From contig CALGZX010000007.1 of the NCBI GenBank assembly GCA_937934165.1, positions 1 through 48,443 on the forward strand: a DNA stretch of 48,443 nucleotides, given 5' to 3'. How positions within the stretch are numbered: the stretch's first letter is position 1; every line of letters begins with the position of its first letter. The DNA is from an uncultured Collinsella sp. (GTDB lineage Bacteria > Actinomycetota > Coriobacteriia > Coriobacteriales > Coriobacteriaceae). A program made the position numbers and the translations under genes. Of the stretch, positions 38,382-47,544 are shown one piece after another. The notes below the pieces were generated by a model that searched no databases, was not told the origin of the DNA, and worked only from the letters and a program-made list of their open reading frames with translations.

Positions 38382-41198
38382 ATGGTTGTCGATAGTACGA
38401 TTCGATTCAACGACAGGATGGATGGTCCAAGCGTGAGTCTCGGCAGCAAACTATCCAACGCAAAGGTCTCCTTTGCGATATTCAAGCGCGACATTAAGCG
38501 ACTGCTTGTGAACCCCGTCGCCTTGGTGGTTACCCTTGGCGTGTGCGTTATTCCCTCGCTGTATGCCTGGTACAACATCGTGGCCAACTGGGATCCGTAC
38601 GGAAACACCCAGGGCATCAAGATTGCCATCGCCAACAACGATCGGGGCACCCAAAACGACCTGGTGGGCGAGCTCAACGCGGGCGATCAGGTCGTCGATC
38701 AGCTCAAGGAGAACGATCAGCTGGGCTGGACCTTCGTCGATTCTGCGGCCGATGCCAAAGAGGGCGTCGAGAGCGGTGAGTACTATGCGGCCATCGTAGT
38801 CCCCAAGAACTTCTCGGATAACCTGGTTTCGATGCTCGACGGCAACTACCATCAGCCCAAGCTTACGTACTACGTCAATGAGAAGAAGAGCGCTATTGCG
38901 CCCAAGGTTACCGACACCGGTGCAAACACCATCGAGGAGCAGATCAACTCGGAATTTGTCTCCACGGTGGGCGAGACCGTTGCCAGTATTGCCAAGGATG
39001 CCGGAGTCGATTTAAAGGACAAGGCAACCCAGACTCAGGATTCGTTGGCCGGTTCGGTATCAGAGGCTTCCGATACGTTGGGCGAAGTGCGTGATTCGAT
39101 TGGCGACATGAATGCCGCCATCGATAAGACGAGTGGTTCCATTGCCTCGGCAGATGCGGCACTTGCCGGTCTGCAGGGTCAGGCGCCGTCGCTGACGCAG
39201 GCGATCTCCCAGGGCAATGACCTGCTGGGCGAGGCTCGCGCCACGGCGGGCAACTCTGTCGCCTCGCTCTCCAAGGCGCTCTCGGAAGGCAGCCTTGCGC
39301 TCACCAAGACGTCAGCCTCCGCAAACGCTGCGATTGGCAAGCTGACGGGCACGGTCGCATCTACGACTACCCGTATCGACAACTCGCTTGAGTCTCTCCA
39401 AGCGACGATCGACCACAATAAGGCCGTTATCGGGCACTTGGAAATTCTCGTCAATGACACGTCGACAGGTTCCAAGGAAATTGACGCGCGCATTGTATCG
39501 ATCATCGATTTGCTCCGCGAGCAGAATGAAAAGCTTCAGAGCATCAAGGACGGTCTGTCTGCGCAGTCGAGCGCCATGGCGAATGACGCCGCGGCTGTCT
39601 CGGGTGCCAGCGACGCTATCAATAACGCAATTCAGACCGGTGCGACCAACCTTGGCCAGGCCCAGACGGACCTGGGTCAAAACGCGCTGCCGAAGGTCTC
39701 GAGCGCACTTGATTCGTTTGCCGCCGTCTCGGGTGATCTGACGGGAATCGTGTCTGGCCTCACGCCTACTATTGCAAGTGCGCGCGGTACACTTTCGCAA
39801 CTCAACGCCACGCTCGGTCAGGCCAAGACCACGCTGTCCCAGACCGATGCCTCGCTTGCCAAGGTCCAGGACAAGCTCGCAACCGCCGCCAACGACATCG
39901 CGGCGCTACAGACCTCCGAGTCCATGGGCGAGCTGGCCGGCCTGATGGGCGTCGACGTCGATGATGTTGCAGACTTCATGGCATCTCCGGTCGAGCTGAC
40001 CTCAAAGTCAATTTACCCGGTCAAGAGCTTTGGTTCGGGCATTGCCCCGTTCTATACCAATCTGGCGCTGTGGGTGGGCGGCTACGTGCTTATCGCCATC
40101 TACAAGCTCGAGGTCGACCGCGAAGGCATCGGCAGCTTTACCGCGCGTCAGGGCTACTTTGGCCGCTGGTTGCTCCTGGTGATCCTGGGCGCGTTGCAGG
40201 CCATCATCGTTACGGTAGGCGATCTGGTGATCGGCGTACAGTGCGTCAGCCCGCTGCTGTTCGTGCTGGGCGGCATCGCCATCTCGTTCACCTACGTCAA
40301 TATCATCTATGCGCTGTCCACCACGTTTAAGCACATCGGCAAGGCTATCGGCGTCATTCTGGTTATCGTGCAGATCCCGGGTTCGTCGGGCATGTACCCC
40401 ATCGAGATGATGCCAGGCTTCTTCCAGTGGCTGCACCCGCTGCTGCCCTTTACCTACGGCATCAATCTGCTGCGCGAGACGGTCGGCGGCATGTATTCGT
40501 TCAACTACCTGTTTAACCTGTGCATTCTGGGCGTGTTCTTGATCGTGGCGCTCTTTATCGGTCTGCAGCTGCGTCCGCTGCTGCTCAACCTTAACCTGCT
40601 CTTTGATAAACAGCTTTCCACGACCGGTATGATGATTTGCGAGTCCAACGACCTGCCGCGCCAGCGCTACTCGCTGCGCACGGCCATGCGTGTCATGCTC
40701 GATTCCGATTCGTACCGTCGCGAACTGCTCGATCATGCGGTCGCCTTTGAACATCGCTACCCGTACTACATCAAGGGCGGTTTTGCCGCCGTGGTGGGCG
40801 TTCAGGTCCTGCTCTTTGTCCTGTCGACGGTTCTCGATATCGACAATAACGGCAAGATCATCCTGCTTGTCATTTGGATCATCTCGGTTATTGCCATCTG
40901 CGGCTGGCTGATCAATATCGAATATATCCGAGCGAGCCTCAATACCCAGATGCGCATCTCGGCGCTTTCGGATGAAGACCTGCGTCGCGAGATGCGCGAA
41001 CACACGGCCGCCATTCCTGCCGCCCGCCACATGTTTGGCCTCAACGCCAGCGAGCGTGGTGCCAAGGGCGGCGATCAGTCCACGGGCCGCTTGCCGCATA
41101 TCGGCTCGCACCATAAATCTCAGGGCAGCGACAGCACAGCCACAAATGATGGAGATACCACCGCGCTTGGCAAGCACTCCAAAGGAGGTGAGGCATAA
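38382..41198 (+). CDS. YhgE/Pip domain membrane protein (first of a pair)
   Basis: The YhgE/Pip family (phage infection protein, EsaA-like) has an N-terminal membrane helix, a long extracellular coiled-coil region and ABC-2-like C-terminal membrane helices. Here VNPVALVVTLGVCVIPSLYAWYNIVANWDPYG (split) marks the N-terminus, residues ~200-530 are Ala/Ser/Asp/Leu-rich coiled coil, and about six helices follow residue 540 (IAPFYTNLALWVGGYVLI). A ~100-residue charged tail follows, longer than in the partner. The function is unsettled: envelope export or phage receptor. ATG 38382 lacks a clear ribosome site; ATG 38418 and GTG 38433 are alternatives. The partner starts at the next base. Confidence 0.85.
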   Translation: MVVDSTIRFNDRMDGPSVSLGSKLSNAKVSFAIFKRDIKRLLVNPVALVVTLGVCVIPSLYAWYNIVANWDPYGNTQGIKIAIANNDRGTQNDLVGELNAGDQVVDQLKENDQLGWTFVDSAADAKEGVESGEYYAAIVVPKNFSDNLVSMLDGNYHQPKLTYYVNEKKSAIAPKVTDTGANTIEEQINSEFVSTVGETVASIAKDAGVDLKDKATQTQDSLAGSVSEASDTLGEVRDSIGDMNAAIDKTSGSIASADAALAGLQGQAPSLTQAISQGNDLLGEARATAGNSVASLSKALSEGSLALTKTSASANAAIGKLTGTVASTTTRIDNSLESLQATIDHNKAVIGHLEILVNDTSTGSKEIDARIVSIIDLLREQNEKLQSIKDGLSAQSSAMANDAAAVSGASDAINNAIQTGATNLGQAQTDLGQNALPKVSSALDSFAAVSGDLTGIVSGLTPTIASARGTLSQLNATLGQAKTTLSQTDASLAKVQDKLATAANDIAALQTSESMGELAGLMGVDVDDVADFMASPVELTSKSIYPVKSFGSGIAPFYTNLALWVGGYVLIAIYKLEVDREGIGSFTARQGYFGRWLLLVILGALQAIIVTVGDLVIGVQCVSPLLFVLGGIAISFTYVNIIYALSTTFKHIGKAIGVILVIVQIPGSSGMYPIEMMPGFFQWLHPLLPFTYGINLLRETVGGMYSFNYLFNLCILGVFLIVALFIGLQLRPLLLNLNLLFDKQLSTTGMMICESNDLPRQRYSLRTAMRVMLDSDSYRRELLDHAVAFEHRYPYYIKGGFAAVVGVQVLLFVLSTVLDIDNNGKIILLVIWIISVIAICGWLINIEYIRASLNTQMRISALSDEDLRREMREHTAAIPAARHMFGLNASERGAKGGDQSTGRLPHIGSHHKSQGSDSTATNDGDTTALGKHSKGGEA

Positions 41199-43388
41199 AT
41201 GAAGAACATCCTGCATCTGTTTAAGCGCGATGTCCAAAACGTGTCTCGCTCCGTGATCGGCTTGGTTGTCGTGATGGGCCTCATTATCGTACCGTGTCTG
41301 TACGCGTGGTTTAACATCGCCGGCAGCTGGGATCCGTACGGCAACACCGGCAATCTTAAGATCGCCGTGGTCAACACCGATGAGGGTTACGAGAGCGATT
41401 TGATCCCCGTCGAGGTTAACGTGGGCGAAAACGTGACCGCCACCCTACGCGGCAACGAGAGCTTCGATTGGGTTGTGCTCAACAATCGCGAAAAGGCTAT
41501 CGAGGGCGTTAAGTCGGGCGCGTACTATGCTGCCGTCGTTATCCCCAAAACGTTTAGCGCTGACATGATGACGCTTTTCTCGACCGACGTGAAACACGCC
41601 GATATCGAGTTTTACGAGAACCAGAAGGCCAACGCCATTGCGCAGATCGTGACCGAGAAGGGTTCGAGTGCCGTTCAGAGCCAGGTTAACGAAACTTTTA
41701 CCGAGACCATTACGAGCATCGGTCTTAAGACGGTGTCCAGCCTGCTCGATTACATGAGCACCGACCAGGTCAGCAACTTTATCGCCAACCTGTCCTCGAC
41801 GCTTGGCGATTCGATTGAGGACCTGCGAGACGTTCAGGCAAATGCTTCGTCGCTGGCGGGCATTTTGAGCTCTACGTCCGATTCGTTGACGTCGGCGAGC
41901 GGTATGCTCCAGCAGACGGGTACGGTCGATGAGTCGACCAAGCGGTTGATGGAGCATGCCAAGAGCGGCATGAGCGATTCCAAAGAAGCGCTGAAGGCCG
42001 CCAACGACGCCATCAACGCCGCGATTGACGGAAGCGCTGGCTCGTTCGACAACGTGTCCGCCGAGCTTGCGAAGGCATTCGATGCCGCGAATCAGCATGT
42101 TGACCTTACGGTGTCTCAGCTCAACGATGCCGCGGCGGCGCTCAATACACGTGCCGACGATATCGACGCCACGGCCGACCAGCTCCGCGGCTTTGCCGAG
42201 CAGGTCAGTGACGAAAAGCTCCAGGAGAGCCTCAAGTCTGTGGCAACATCGCTGAACAGGATCGCGGTGGAGTATCGCAACAGCGCCAAGGACCTGACGG
42301 CAACTGCTAAGTCCCTTTCTGACAGCATGGCAGAGGTCAACAGCACGCGTGCCGAAGTCGACCAGGCCATCGCCGATGCCAAGGCGGGCATTTCGGGCGC
42401 CAAGTCCGACTACGACTCCACGTTCTCGGTCAAGGCAAAGGAGCTCAAGAAGACGGTTTCAGGCATCCTGGACTCGCTGGATGGCATCTCGGGCGATCTG
42501 GATAGCGCCGTAGACGGCCTGACCAACGCATCCGGTTCGCTGGCAAAGGGCCTCTCCAAGGCCGCCAAGCTGGTCAACAAGGCTTCCGATCAGCTAGGTG
42601 AAGCGTCCGATAAGATCAGTGCGTTTAAGGATGAGCTCGATGGCGCCCTGATGTCGGACGACCTTGCCACGATCAAGACGATGATTGGCAACGATCCCGA
42701 GGGTTTGGCCGTGTCGCTTTCCGGTCCCGTCGCGCTCGATCGCAAACCGGTCTATCCGATCCGCAACTACGGCTCGGCCATGGCACCGTTCTACACGATT
42801 CTGTCGCTCTGGGTGGGCTCGATTGTGCTGGCGGCCATGATGAAGGTCTCGGTTGACGATGAGCTTATCAACGAGCTCATCCCCGTGCGCCTGCACGAGA
42901 TCTACCTGGGCCGCTACCTGTTCTTTGGCGGTCTGGCCCTGCTGCAGGCAACGCTCGTGTGTGCGGGCGACATCCTGTTCTTTGGCATCCAGTGCGACGA
43001 CCCGCTGCAGTTTGTGCTGGCGGGCTGGGTCGCGAGTCTCGTGTTCTCCAATATCGTCTACACGCTTACGGTTTCGTTTGGCGATATCGGCAAGGCGCTC
43101 GCCGTCGTGCTGCTGGTCATGCAGGTCGGCGGTTCGGGCGGCACGTTCCCCATCGAGATGACCGGCCCCGTGTTCCAGGCGATCTATCCGTTCCTGCCGT
43201 TCACCCACGGCATCAACGCCATGCATGCCGCCATGGCCGGTGCGTACCACATGGAGTACTGGATTGAGCTAGGCATTCTGGCGAGCTATCTGATTCCGTC
43301 GCTGGCACTGGGCGTCGTCTTCCGCCGCCCGGTCATCAAAGCCAACGACTGGATCATCGAAAAACTGGAGTCAACCAAATTGATTTAG
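41199..43388 (+). CDS. YhgE/Pip domain membrane protein (second of a pair)
   Basis: Paralogous to the preceding product: the same VPCLYAWFNIAGSWDPYGNTG N-terminal signature (read in two parts), a coiled-coil middle (residues ~200-490) and a multi-helix C-terminal region starting APFYTILSLWVGSIVLAAMM. It lacks the charged C-terminal tail of its partner. AAAGGAGGTGA gives a strong ribosome site, and ATG 41199 directly follows the partner stop codon, so equal cotranslation is likely. The two proteins may form a heteromeric membrane complex; that is inference. Confidence 0.88.
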   Translation: MKNILHLFKRDVQNVSRSVIGLVVVMGLIIVPCLYAWFNIAGSWDPYGNTGNLKIAVVNTDEGYESDLIPVEVNVGENVTATLRGNESFDWVVLNNREKAIEGVKSGAYYAAVVIPKTFSADMMTLFSTDVKHADIEFYENQKANAIAQIVTEKGSSAVQSQVNETFTETITSIGLKTVSSLLDYMSTDQVSNFIANLSSTLGDSIEDLRDVQANASSLAGILSSTSDSLTSASGMLQQTGTVDESTKRLMEHAKSGMSDSKEALKAANDAINAAIDGSAGSFDNVSAELAKAFDAANQHVDLTVSQLNDAAAALNTRADDIDATADQLRGFAEQVSDEKLQESLKSVATSLNRIAVEYRNSAKDLTATAKSLSDSMAEVNSTRAEVDQAIADAKAGISGAKSDYDSTFSVKAKELKKTVSGILDSLDGISGDLDSAVDGLTNASGSLAKGLSKAAKLVNKASDQLGEASDKISAFKDELDGALMSDDLATIKTMIGNDPEGLAVSLSGPVALDRKPVYPIRNYGSAMAPFYTILSLWVGSIVLAAMMKVSVDDELINELIPVRLHEIYLGRYLFFGGLALLQATLVCAGDILFFGIQCDDPLQFVLAGWVASLVFSNIVYTLTVSFGDIGKALAVVLLVMQVGGSGGTFPIEMTGPVFQAIYPFLPFTHGINAMHAAMAGAYHMEYWIELGILASYLIPSLALGVVFRRPVIKANDWIIEKLESTKLI

Positions 43389-43589
43389 TTCAGCAACGTA
43401 AACGCCGTCGGAACATCGAGATCTTCCAACCCGATGCTTTAGCGTAGTGAATTGCACGGGCTGCTTGGTTGTTGCTACAGTAGCGGGGCGTGCCGGGGGT
43501 CCGGTGCGCCCTGCTTTTATTTGACCATGAGGCGGCACGCAGCCATGCGCGTGCGGACACCACGCCCAGATTGAGCGCGAGGATGCCCT

Positions 43590-44573
43590 ATGGCCCAGCA
43601 TGCCACTGACAATATCGAAATGATGCCCGATAGCCCTGTTGCTCGCGAGGACCTGGGCGCGGGCGGCACCTCCCGCGGCGCCGGCGCTCGCTCGCCGCTG
43701 TTCTGGAAAGTCCTGCTGCTTTCGGTGGCAGTCGTCTGGGGCTACTCCTTTACGACCATGAAGGACGCGCTCGACACCATTCCGGTGTTCGAACTGCTCT
43801 ACGTGCGCTTTCTGCCTGCGGCGTTGGTCATGTTTTTCATCTTCCACAAGCGCATCATCGCGCACCTCAACGCCCGCAACCTTATCGTCGGACTTGGCAT
43901 GGGCGCACTTATGTGGGCCGCCTACGCCCTGCAGACAGTCGGTCTGGCGCACACCACGGCGGGCAAGAATGCTTTTTTGACGGGCACGTATTGCATCGTT
44001 GTGCCGTTCGCGAGCTATTTTCTGAGCGGCGAAAAACTCACCCGCTATAACCTGGGCGCGGCGCTGCTGTGCTTGGCGGGCATTGGCTTGGTGGCGCTCG
44101 ATAGCGTTGAATTCAACATCGGTGATGTCATTACGCTGGCGGGTGCGGTCTTTTTCGCCATCCAGATGGCGGTGACTGCCAAGTACGGTCGCAAAATGGA
44201 CATCAACGTCATCACGTTTTGGATGTTTGTGGGCAACGGCGTGCTGAGCCTGGCAACGTCGCTGCTATTCGAGACCCAAGCGCCTCTGTCCGTGTGGACG
44301 CCGAGCTTTATCAGCGCGATGGCGTTTCTCTCGGTTGGTTGCACATGCGCGGCTCTGCTCATCCAAAACGTCGGCTTGGCGCATGTCTCGGCCTCGACGG
44401 GCTCACTGCTCCTTTCGATGGAGTCGCCTTCGGGCGTGCTGTTCTCGGTGCTGCTGATGGGGGAGGCGCTCACCTCGCGCCTGCTCGCCGGCTTCGCGCT
44501 CATCTTTCTTTCGATTATCTTGAGCGAGACGCATTTCGATTTCTTGCGCCGAAAATCACACCCGCAATTGTAA
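43590..44573 (+). CDS. DMT-superfamily (EamA) transporter
   Basis: A ten-helix drug/metabolite transporter with two EamA repeats, each near 140 residues; the first starts VAVVWGYSFTTMKDAL and the second near LAGAVFFAIQMAVTA. The N-terminal ~40 residues are polar. The substrate is unknown; family members export amino acids or metabolites. ATG 43590 follows GCGAGGATG. The 43389-43589 gap shows no promoter I could fix. A terminator follows. Confidence 0.88.
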   Translation: MAQHATDNIEMMPDSPVAREDLGAGGTSRGAGARSPLFWKVLLLSVAVVWGYSFTTMKDALDTIPVFELLYVRFLPAALVMFFIFHKRIIAHLNARNLIVGLGMGALMWAAYALQTVGLAHTTAGKNAFLTGTYCIVVPFASYFLSGEKLTRYNLGAALLCLAGIGLVALDSVEFNIGDVITLAGAVFFAIQMAVTAKYGRKMDINVITFWMFVGNGVLSLATSLLFETQAPLSVWTPSFISAMAFLSVGCTCAALLIQNVGLAHVSASTGSLLLSMESPSGVLFSVLLMGEALTSRLLAGFALIFLSIILSETHFDFLRRKSHPQL

Positions 44574-44585
44574 ACAACTTGTTGC

Positions 44586-44609
44586 GCCGCCCTCCCAGGG
44601 CGGTATTTT
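44586..44609 (+). terminator. Terminator after the DMT transporter gene
   Basis: CCGCCCT (44586-44592), loop CCC, AGGGCGG (44596-44602), then TATTTTT. Confidence 0.85.
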
Positions 44610-44688
44610 TATGTCATGCCCTTACAGTTGTACCTTGCACTTTACGCTATCAAAGTGCGTGCTGCAAAAACGTTACTGGAGGGCTTCT

Positions 44689-45981
44689 ATGGCATCAGCT
44701 CTGTCCGATTTTCAACCGCAACCAGCGCCCCAGGCCACCGCGGCGGCGCAGGCCGCTATCGGTGACGGTCTTGTCGCAGAAGCTCAGGCTTTTGCAGACG
44801 AGCTCGCTGCATGGCGACACGATCTACACCAGATGCCCGAGCTGGGTAACAATCTTCCGCAGACGTCTGCCTATATCCAGGCACGTCTGGACGAGATGGA
44901 CATCCCCCATACCACGCTAGTCGACGGTTCCTGCGTCGTTGGCCTGATCGGTGCCGGTGCGGCCGCTCAGGGCAATGGCACGTGCAAGGACGAGCAGGCC
45001 GGAACGGTCGTCATGCTCCGAGGCGATATGGATGCCCTTCCCGTTGTCGAGGAATCCGGCGAGCCCTTTGCATCCACCAATGGCTGCATGCATGCTTGCG
45101 GTCACGATATGCACGCGACGGCCCTGCTTGGTGCGGCGCGCCTGCTCAAGGCCCGCGAGGCCGAGCTTGTGGAGGCCAACGCTACCGTCAAGTTGCTGTT
45201 CCAGCCGGGCGAGGAGACCTTTGAGGGAGCACGCGCTGCCATCGCCGACGGCTTGCTCGAGAACCCGCGCCCTCAGGCGGCCTTTGCCATGCATGTCAAC
45301 AGCCAGTCGCCGCTTGGCCTGGTGCTCTACGGCAGCCCGGCGCTCTCGGGTGTGTACGGTTTCCGCATCACGCTCCAGGGCAAGGGCGGCCACGGTTCCA
45401 GCCCCGAGATCTGCATCGACCCCATCACGGCCGGCGTCCACGTGCACCTGGCGCTCCAGGAGCTTATCTCCCGCGAGGTGCCGGCGGCCAAGGAAGTCGC
45501 ACTTACCGTTGGTAAGTTCGCCGGCGGCTTGGCGGCCAACGTCATCCCCGACACCTGCGTGCTCGAGGGAACGCTGCGCGGCTTTGATGTTGAGCTCATG
45601 GCTCACCTAAAGACCCGCATCGCGGAGGTCGTTAACGGCGTTGCTACGACCTATCGTACGCCGGCGACCATCGAGACGCTTTCGGATGTTCCGCCGCTTG
45701 TACTCGACAGCGATATGACTCAGGCGTCGCTTGGCTACGTGGGCGCAGTGCTGCCCAAGACGGCTTTCTTGCCGCTTTTCCATGCCATGGCGAGTGAGGA
45801 CTTCGCGCTTATCTCGAGCAAGATCCCAAGTGCGTACTTTACCGTGGGCGCGGCCGTAACCGACACGGACGAACACTTTGCCCAGCACCATCCCAAGGCA
45901 CGTTTTAACGATGCCGAGCTGCCGCTCGGTGCCGCGGCCTATACCGCCGTCGCTTTGGGCTATATCGCCGACCACCGGTAG
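44689..45981 (+). CDS. M20-family amidohydrolase
   Basis: A zinc-dependent amidohydrolase of the M20D type (IAA-amino acid hydrolase or N-acyl-amino acid deacylase-like). Metal and catalytic positions are visible: WRHDLHQMPELG, LRGDMDALPVVE, NGCMHACGHDMHATALLG, FQPGEETFEGAR, and GKGGHGSSPE of the dimerisation domain. At 430 aa it is normal in length, with an Ala/Gln-rich N-terminal 30 residues. The true substrate is unknown. TGGAGGG at 44677-44683 supports ATG 44689; upstream in-frame codons lack a site. Confidence 0.9.
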   Translation: MASALSDFQPQPAPQATAAAQAAIGDGLVAEAQAFADELAAWRHDLHQMPELGNNLPQTSAYIQARLDEMDIPHTTLVDGSCVVGLIGAGAAAQGNGTCKDEQAGTVVMLRGDMDALPVVEESGEPFASTNGCMHACGHDMHATALLGAARLLKAREAELVEANATVKLLFQPGEETFEGARAAIADGLLENPRPQAAFAMHVNSQSPLGLVLYGSPALSGVYGFRITLQGKGGHGSSPEICIDPITAGVHVHLALQELISREVPAAKEVALTVGKFAGGLAANVIPDTCVLEGTLRGFDVELMAHLKTRIAEVVNGVATTYRTPATIETLSDVPPLVLDSDMTQASLGYVGAVLPKTAFLPLFHAMASEDFALISSKIPSAYFTVGAAVTDTDEHFAQHHPKARFNDAELPLGAAAYTAVALGYIADHR

Positions 45982-46005
45982 CACCCAACCTTGCCTTTCA
46001 AGCCT

Positions 46006-46036
46006 GCGGGCATGGCCGTAAGGCCTATGCCCTTGT
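46006..46036 (+). terminator. Terminator after the amidohydrolase gene
   Basis: GGGCATGGCC and GGCCTATGCCC form a stem with one bulge around loop GTAA (46006-46030), followed by TTGTCTTT. It resembles the metG terminator in sequence. Confidence 0.65.
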
Positions 46037-46103
46037 CTTTCAAGGCAATCTTGGGCACTACCGGCGCCCGGCGCAGGCTATTCGTTTGTCTAAAAGGAGC
46101 AGT

Positions 46104-47408
46104 ATGCCCCAGCAGCGTAAGTTCTTCCCCGGCTGGCTCGTGGTGGCCTCCGGCTTCGTGATCATGGCCACGTGTTACACGATTTTCGTCAACTGCATGA
46201 GCCTGTTCCAGCCGCTGATCGTCAGCAACCTGGGTATTTCCCTTGCGCAGTACAACGTCTCCAATGCCATCTCCACCGTGGTGAGTGTCGTGGGTTCGCT
46301 CGTTATCGGTCATGTTGCCGATAAGGTGAGTGGCCGCGTATTGGGCTCGCTTACCGTTATCGCTACCTCGGCGGTGCTTGCCGGCATGAGCTTTGTCGGT
46401 GAGCTGTGGCAGGTCTACGTGCTCTTTGCCGTTTCGGGCTGCTTCGCTGTGGCCTCGACCCGTCTGCTCATTAGCCTTGTGACCGCCAACTGGTTTACCG
46501 CTAAACGCGGCCTTGCCATTTCCATCGCACTTTCGGGCTCGGGCTTTGGCGGAGCCATTCTCTCGCCGATCGTGAGCTCTCTTATCGTGAGTGTGGGCTG
46601 GCGCTCTGCGTTCCTGGTACTCGCTGCCGTCTGCATGGTGGCGGCACTGCCCATCACGGCTTACTCCTTCCGCACCAAGCCTTCCGAGATCGGCCTTAAG
46701 CCGCTCGGCGAGAACCCGGGCGATCCGTCCGTCTCGACGGCTGGCGATAAGGACGAGCACACGGCGCCCGAGGTTAGCGTCGGCTGGTCTCGTATCAAGA
46801 AGAGCCCGGCGTTTTGGCTGCTCGTCGTCGCCTTCCTCTTTATGGGTCTCGTTAACGGCGCCATCTTGCCCAACCAGGTCACCAACATGACGAGTGTTAC
46901 CGTCAACGGCGCCAAGATCGTCACGGGCGGCCACGATCCCATGTGGGCAGGTACCGTGCTTTCGGCCTACATGGTCACCGTGGTTATCGCCAAGATTTCG
47001 CTCGGTGCGATCTATGACCGCTTTGGTCTGCGCTTTGGCAATATCCTTGGCTCCATTGCGTGCATTATCGCCTGCGTCGCCCTGTGCTTCCCCGCGACCG
47101 ATCTTGGTCCCATCGTGGCTGCCGTGAGCTTTGGTATCGGAACGTGCATGGGCACCATCACGCCTACCATCGCCGCGTCCGAGCAGTTTGGCATGGCCGA
47201 CCTCGGTAAGGTCACGGGCACCATTACCTCGCTCGAGATGGTCGGCGGCACCGTGGGCGCCATTGTCTCGGGCGTGCTGTTCGATGCCACGGGCTCCTTT
47301 GCGAGCACCTGGATCGTGTGCCTGGCGTGCTCCGTGGTCATGCTCGTGTTCCTGCTGGCATCCGAGCCCATCGCCGCCAAGCTGCGCGCGAGCGTGGCGG
47401 GGGAGTAG
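46104..47408 (+). CDS. OFA-type MFS transporter
   Basis: A 12-helix major facilitator, 434 aa. The N-terminus FFPGWLVVASGFVIMATCYT and the loop GHVADKVSGRVLGSL are typical of the oxalate/formate antiporter (OFA) group; AAKRGLAISIALSGSGFGGA-like wording (TAKRGLAISIALSGSGFGGA) marks helix 5. A charged loop (GDKDEHTAPEVS) joins the two halves. The substrate, likely a small organic anion, is not readable. AAAAGGAG precedes ATG 46104. It may serve with the amidohydrolase, but a terminator lies between them. Confidence 0.88.
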   Translation: MPQQRKFFPGWLVVASGFVIMATCYTIFVNCMSLFQPLIVSNLGISLAQYNVSNAISTVVSVVGSLVIGHVADKVSGRVLGSLTVIATSAVLAGMSFVGELWQVYVLFAVSGCFAVASTRLLISLVTANWFTAKRGLAISIALSGSGFGGAILSPIVSSLIVSVGWRSAFLVLAAVCMVAALPITAYSFRTKPSEIGLKPLGENPGDPSVSTAGDKDEHTAPEVSVGWSRIKKSPAFWLLVVAFLFMGLVNGAILPNQVTNMTSVTVNGAKIVTGGHDPMWAGTVLSAYMVTVVIAKISLGAIYDRFGLRFGNILGSIACIIACVALCFPATDLGPIVAAVSFGIGTCMGTITPTIAASEQFGMADLGKVTGTITSLEMVGGTVGAIVSGVLFDATGSFASTWIVCLACSVVMLVFLLASEPIAAKLRASVAGE

Positions 47409-47496
47409 GTAGGCCAAAGCGCATCGTCGCTTGTCCGCTTCGTCCGCGGCGGCGCGTCTGGCCGAACGAGTCCCGCCGCTGTATGTGTTTGTGCCG

Positions 47497-47502
47497 TATA
47501 AT
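47497..47502 (+). promoter_or_regulatory. -10 element before hisS
   Basis: A perfect TATAAT 43 bp before the hisS start. No matching -35 is obvious. Confidence 0.5.
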
Positions 47503-47544
47503 GACCGTTACCTATGACGCGATACAAAAGAAAGGTGTTTGCCC

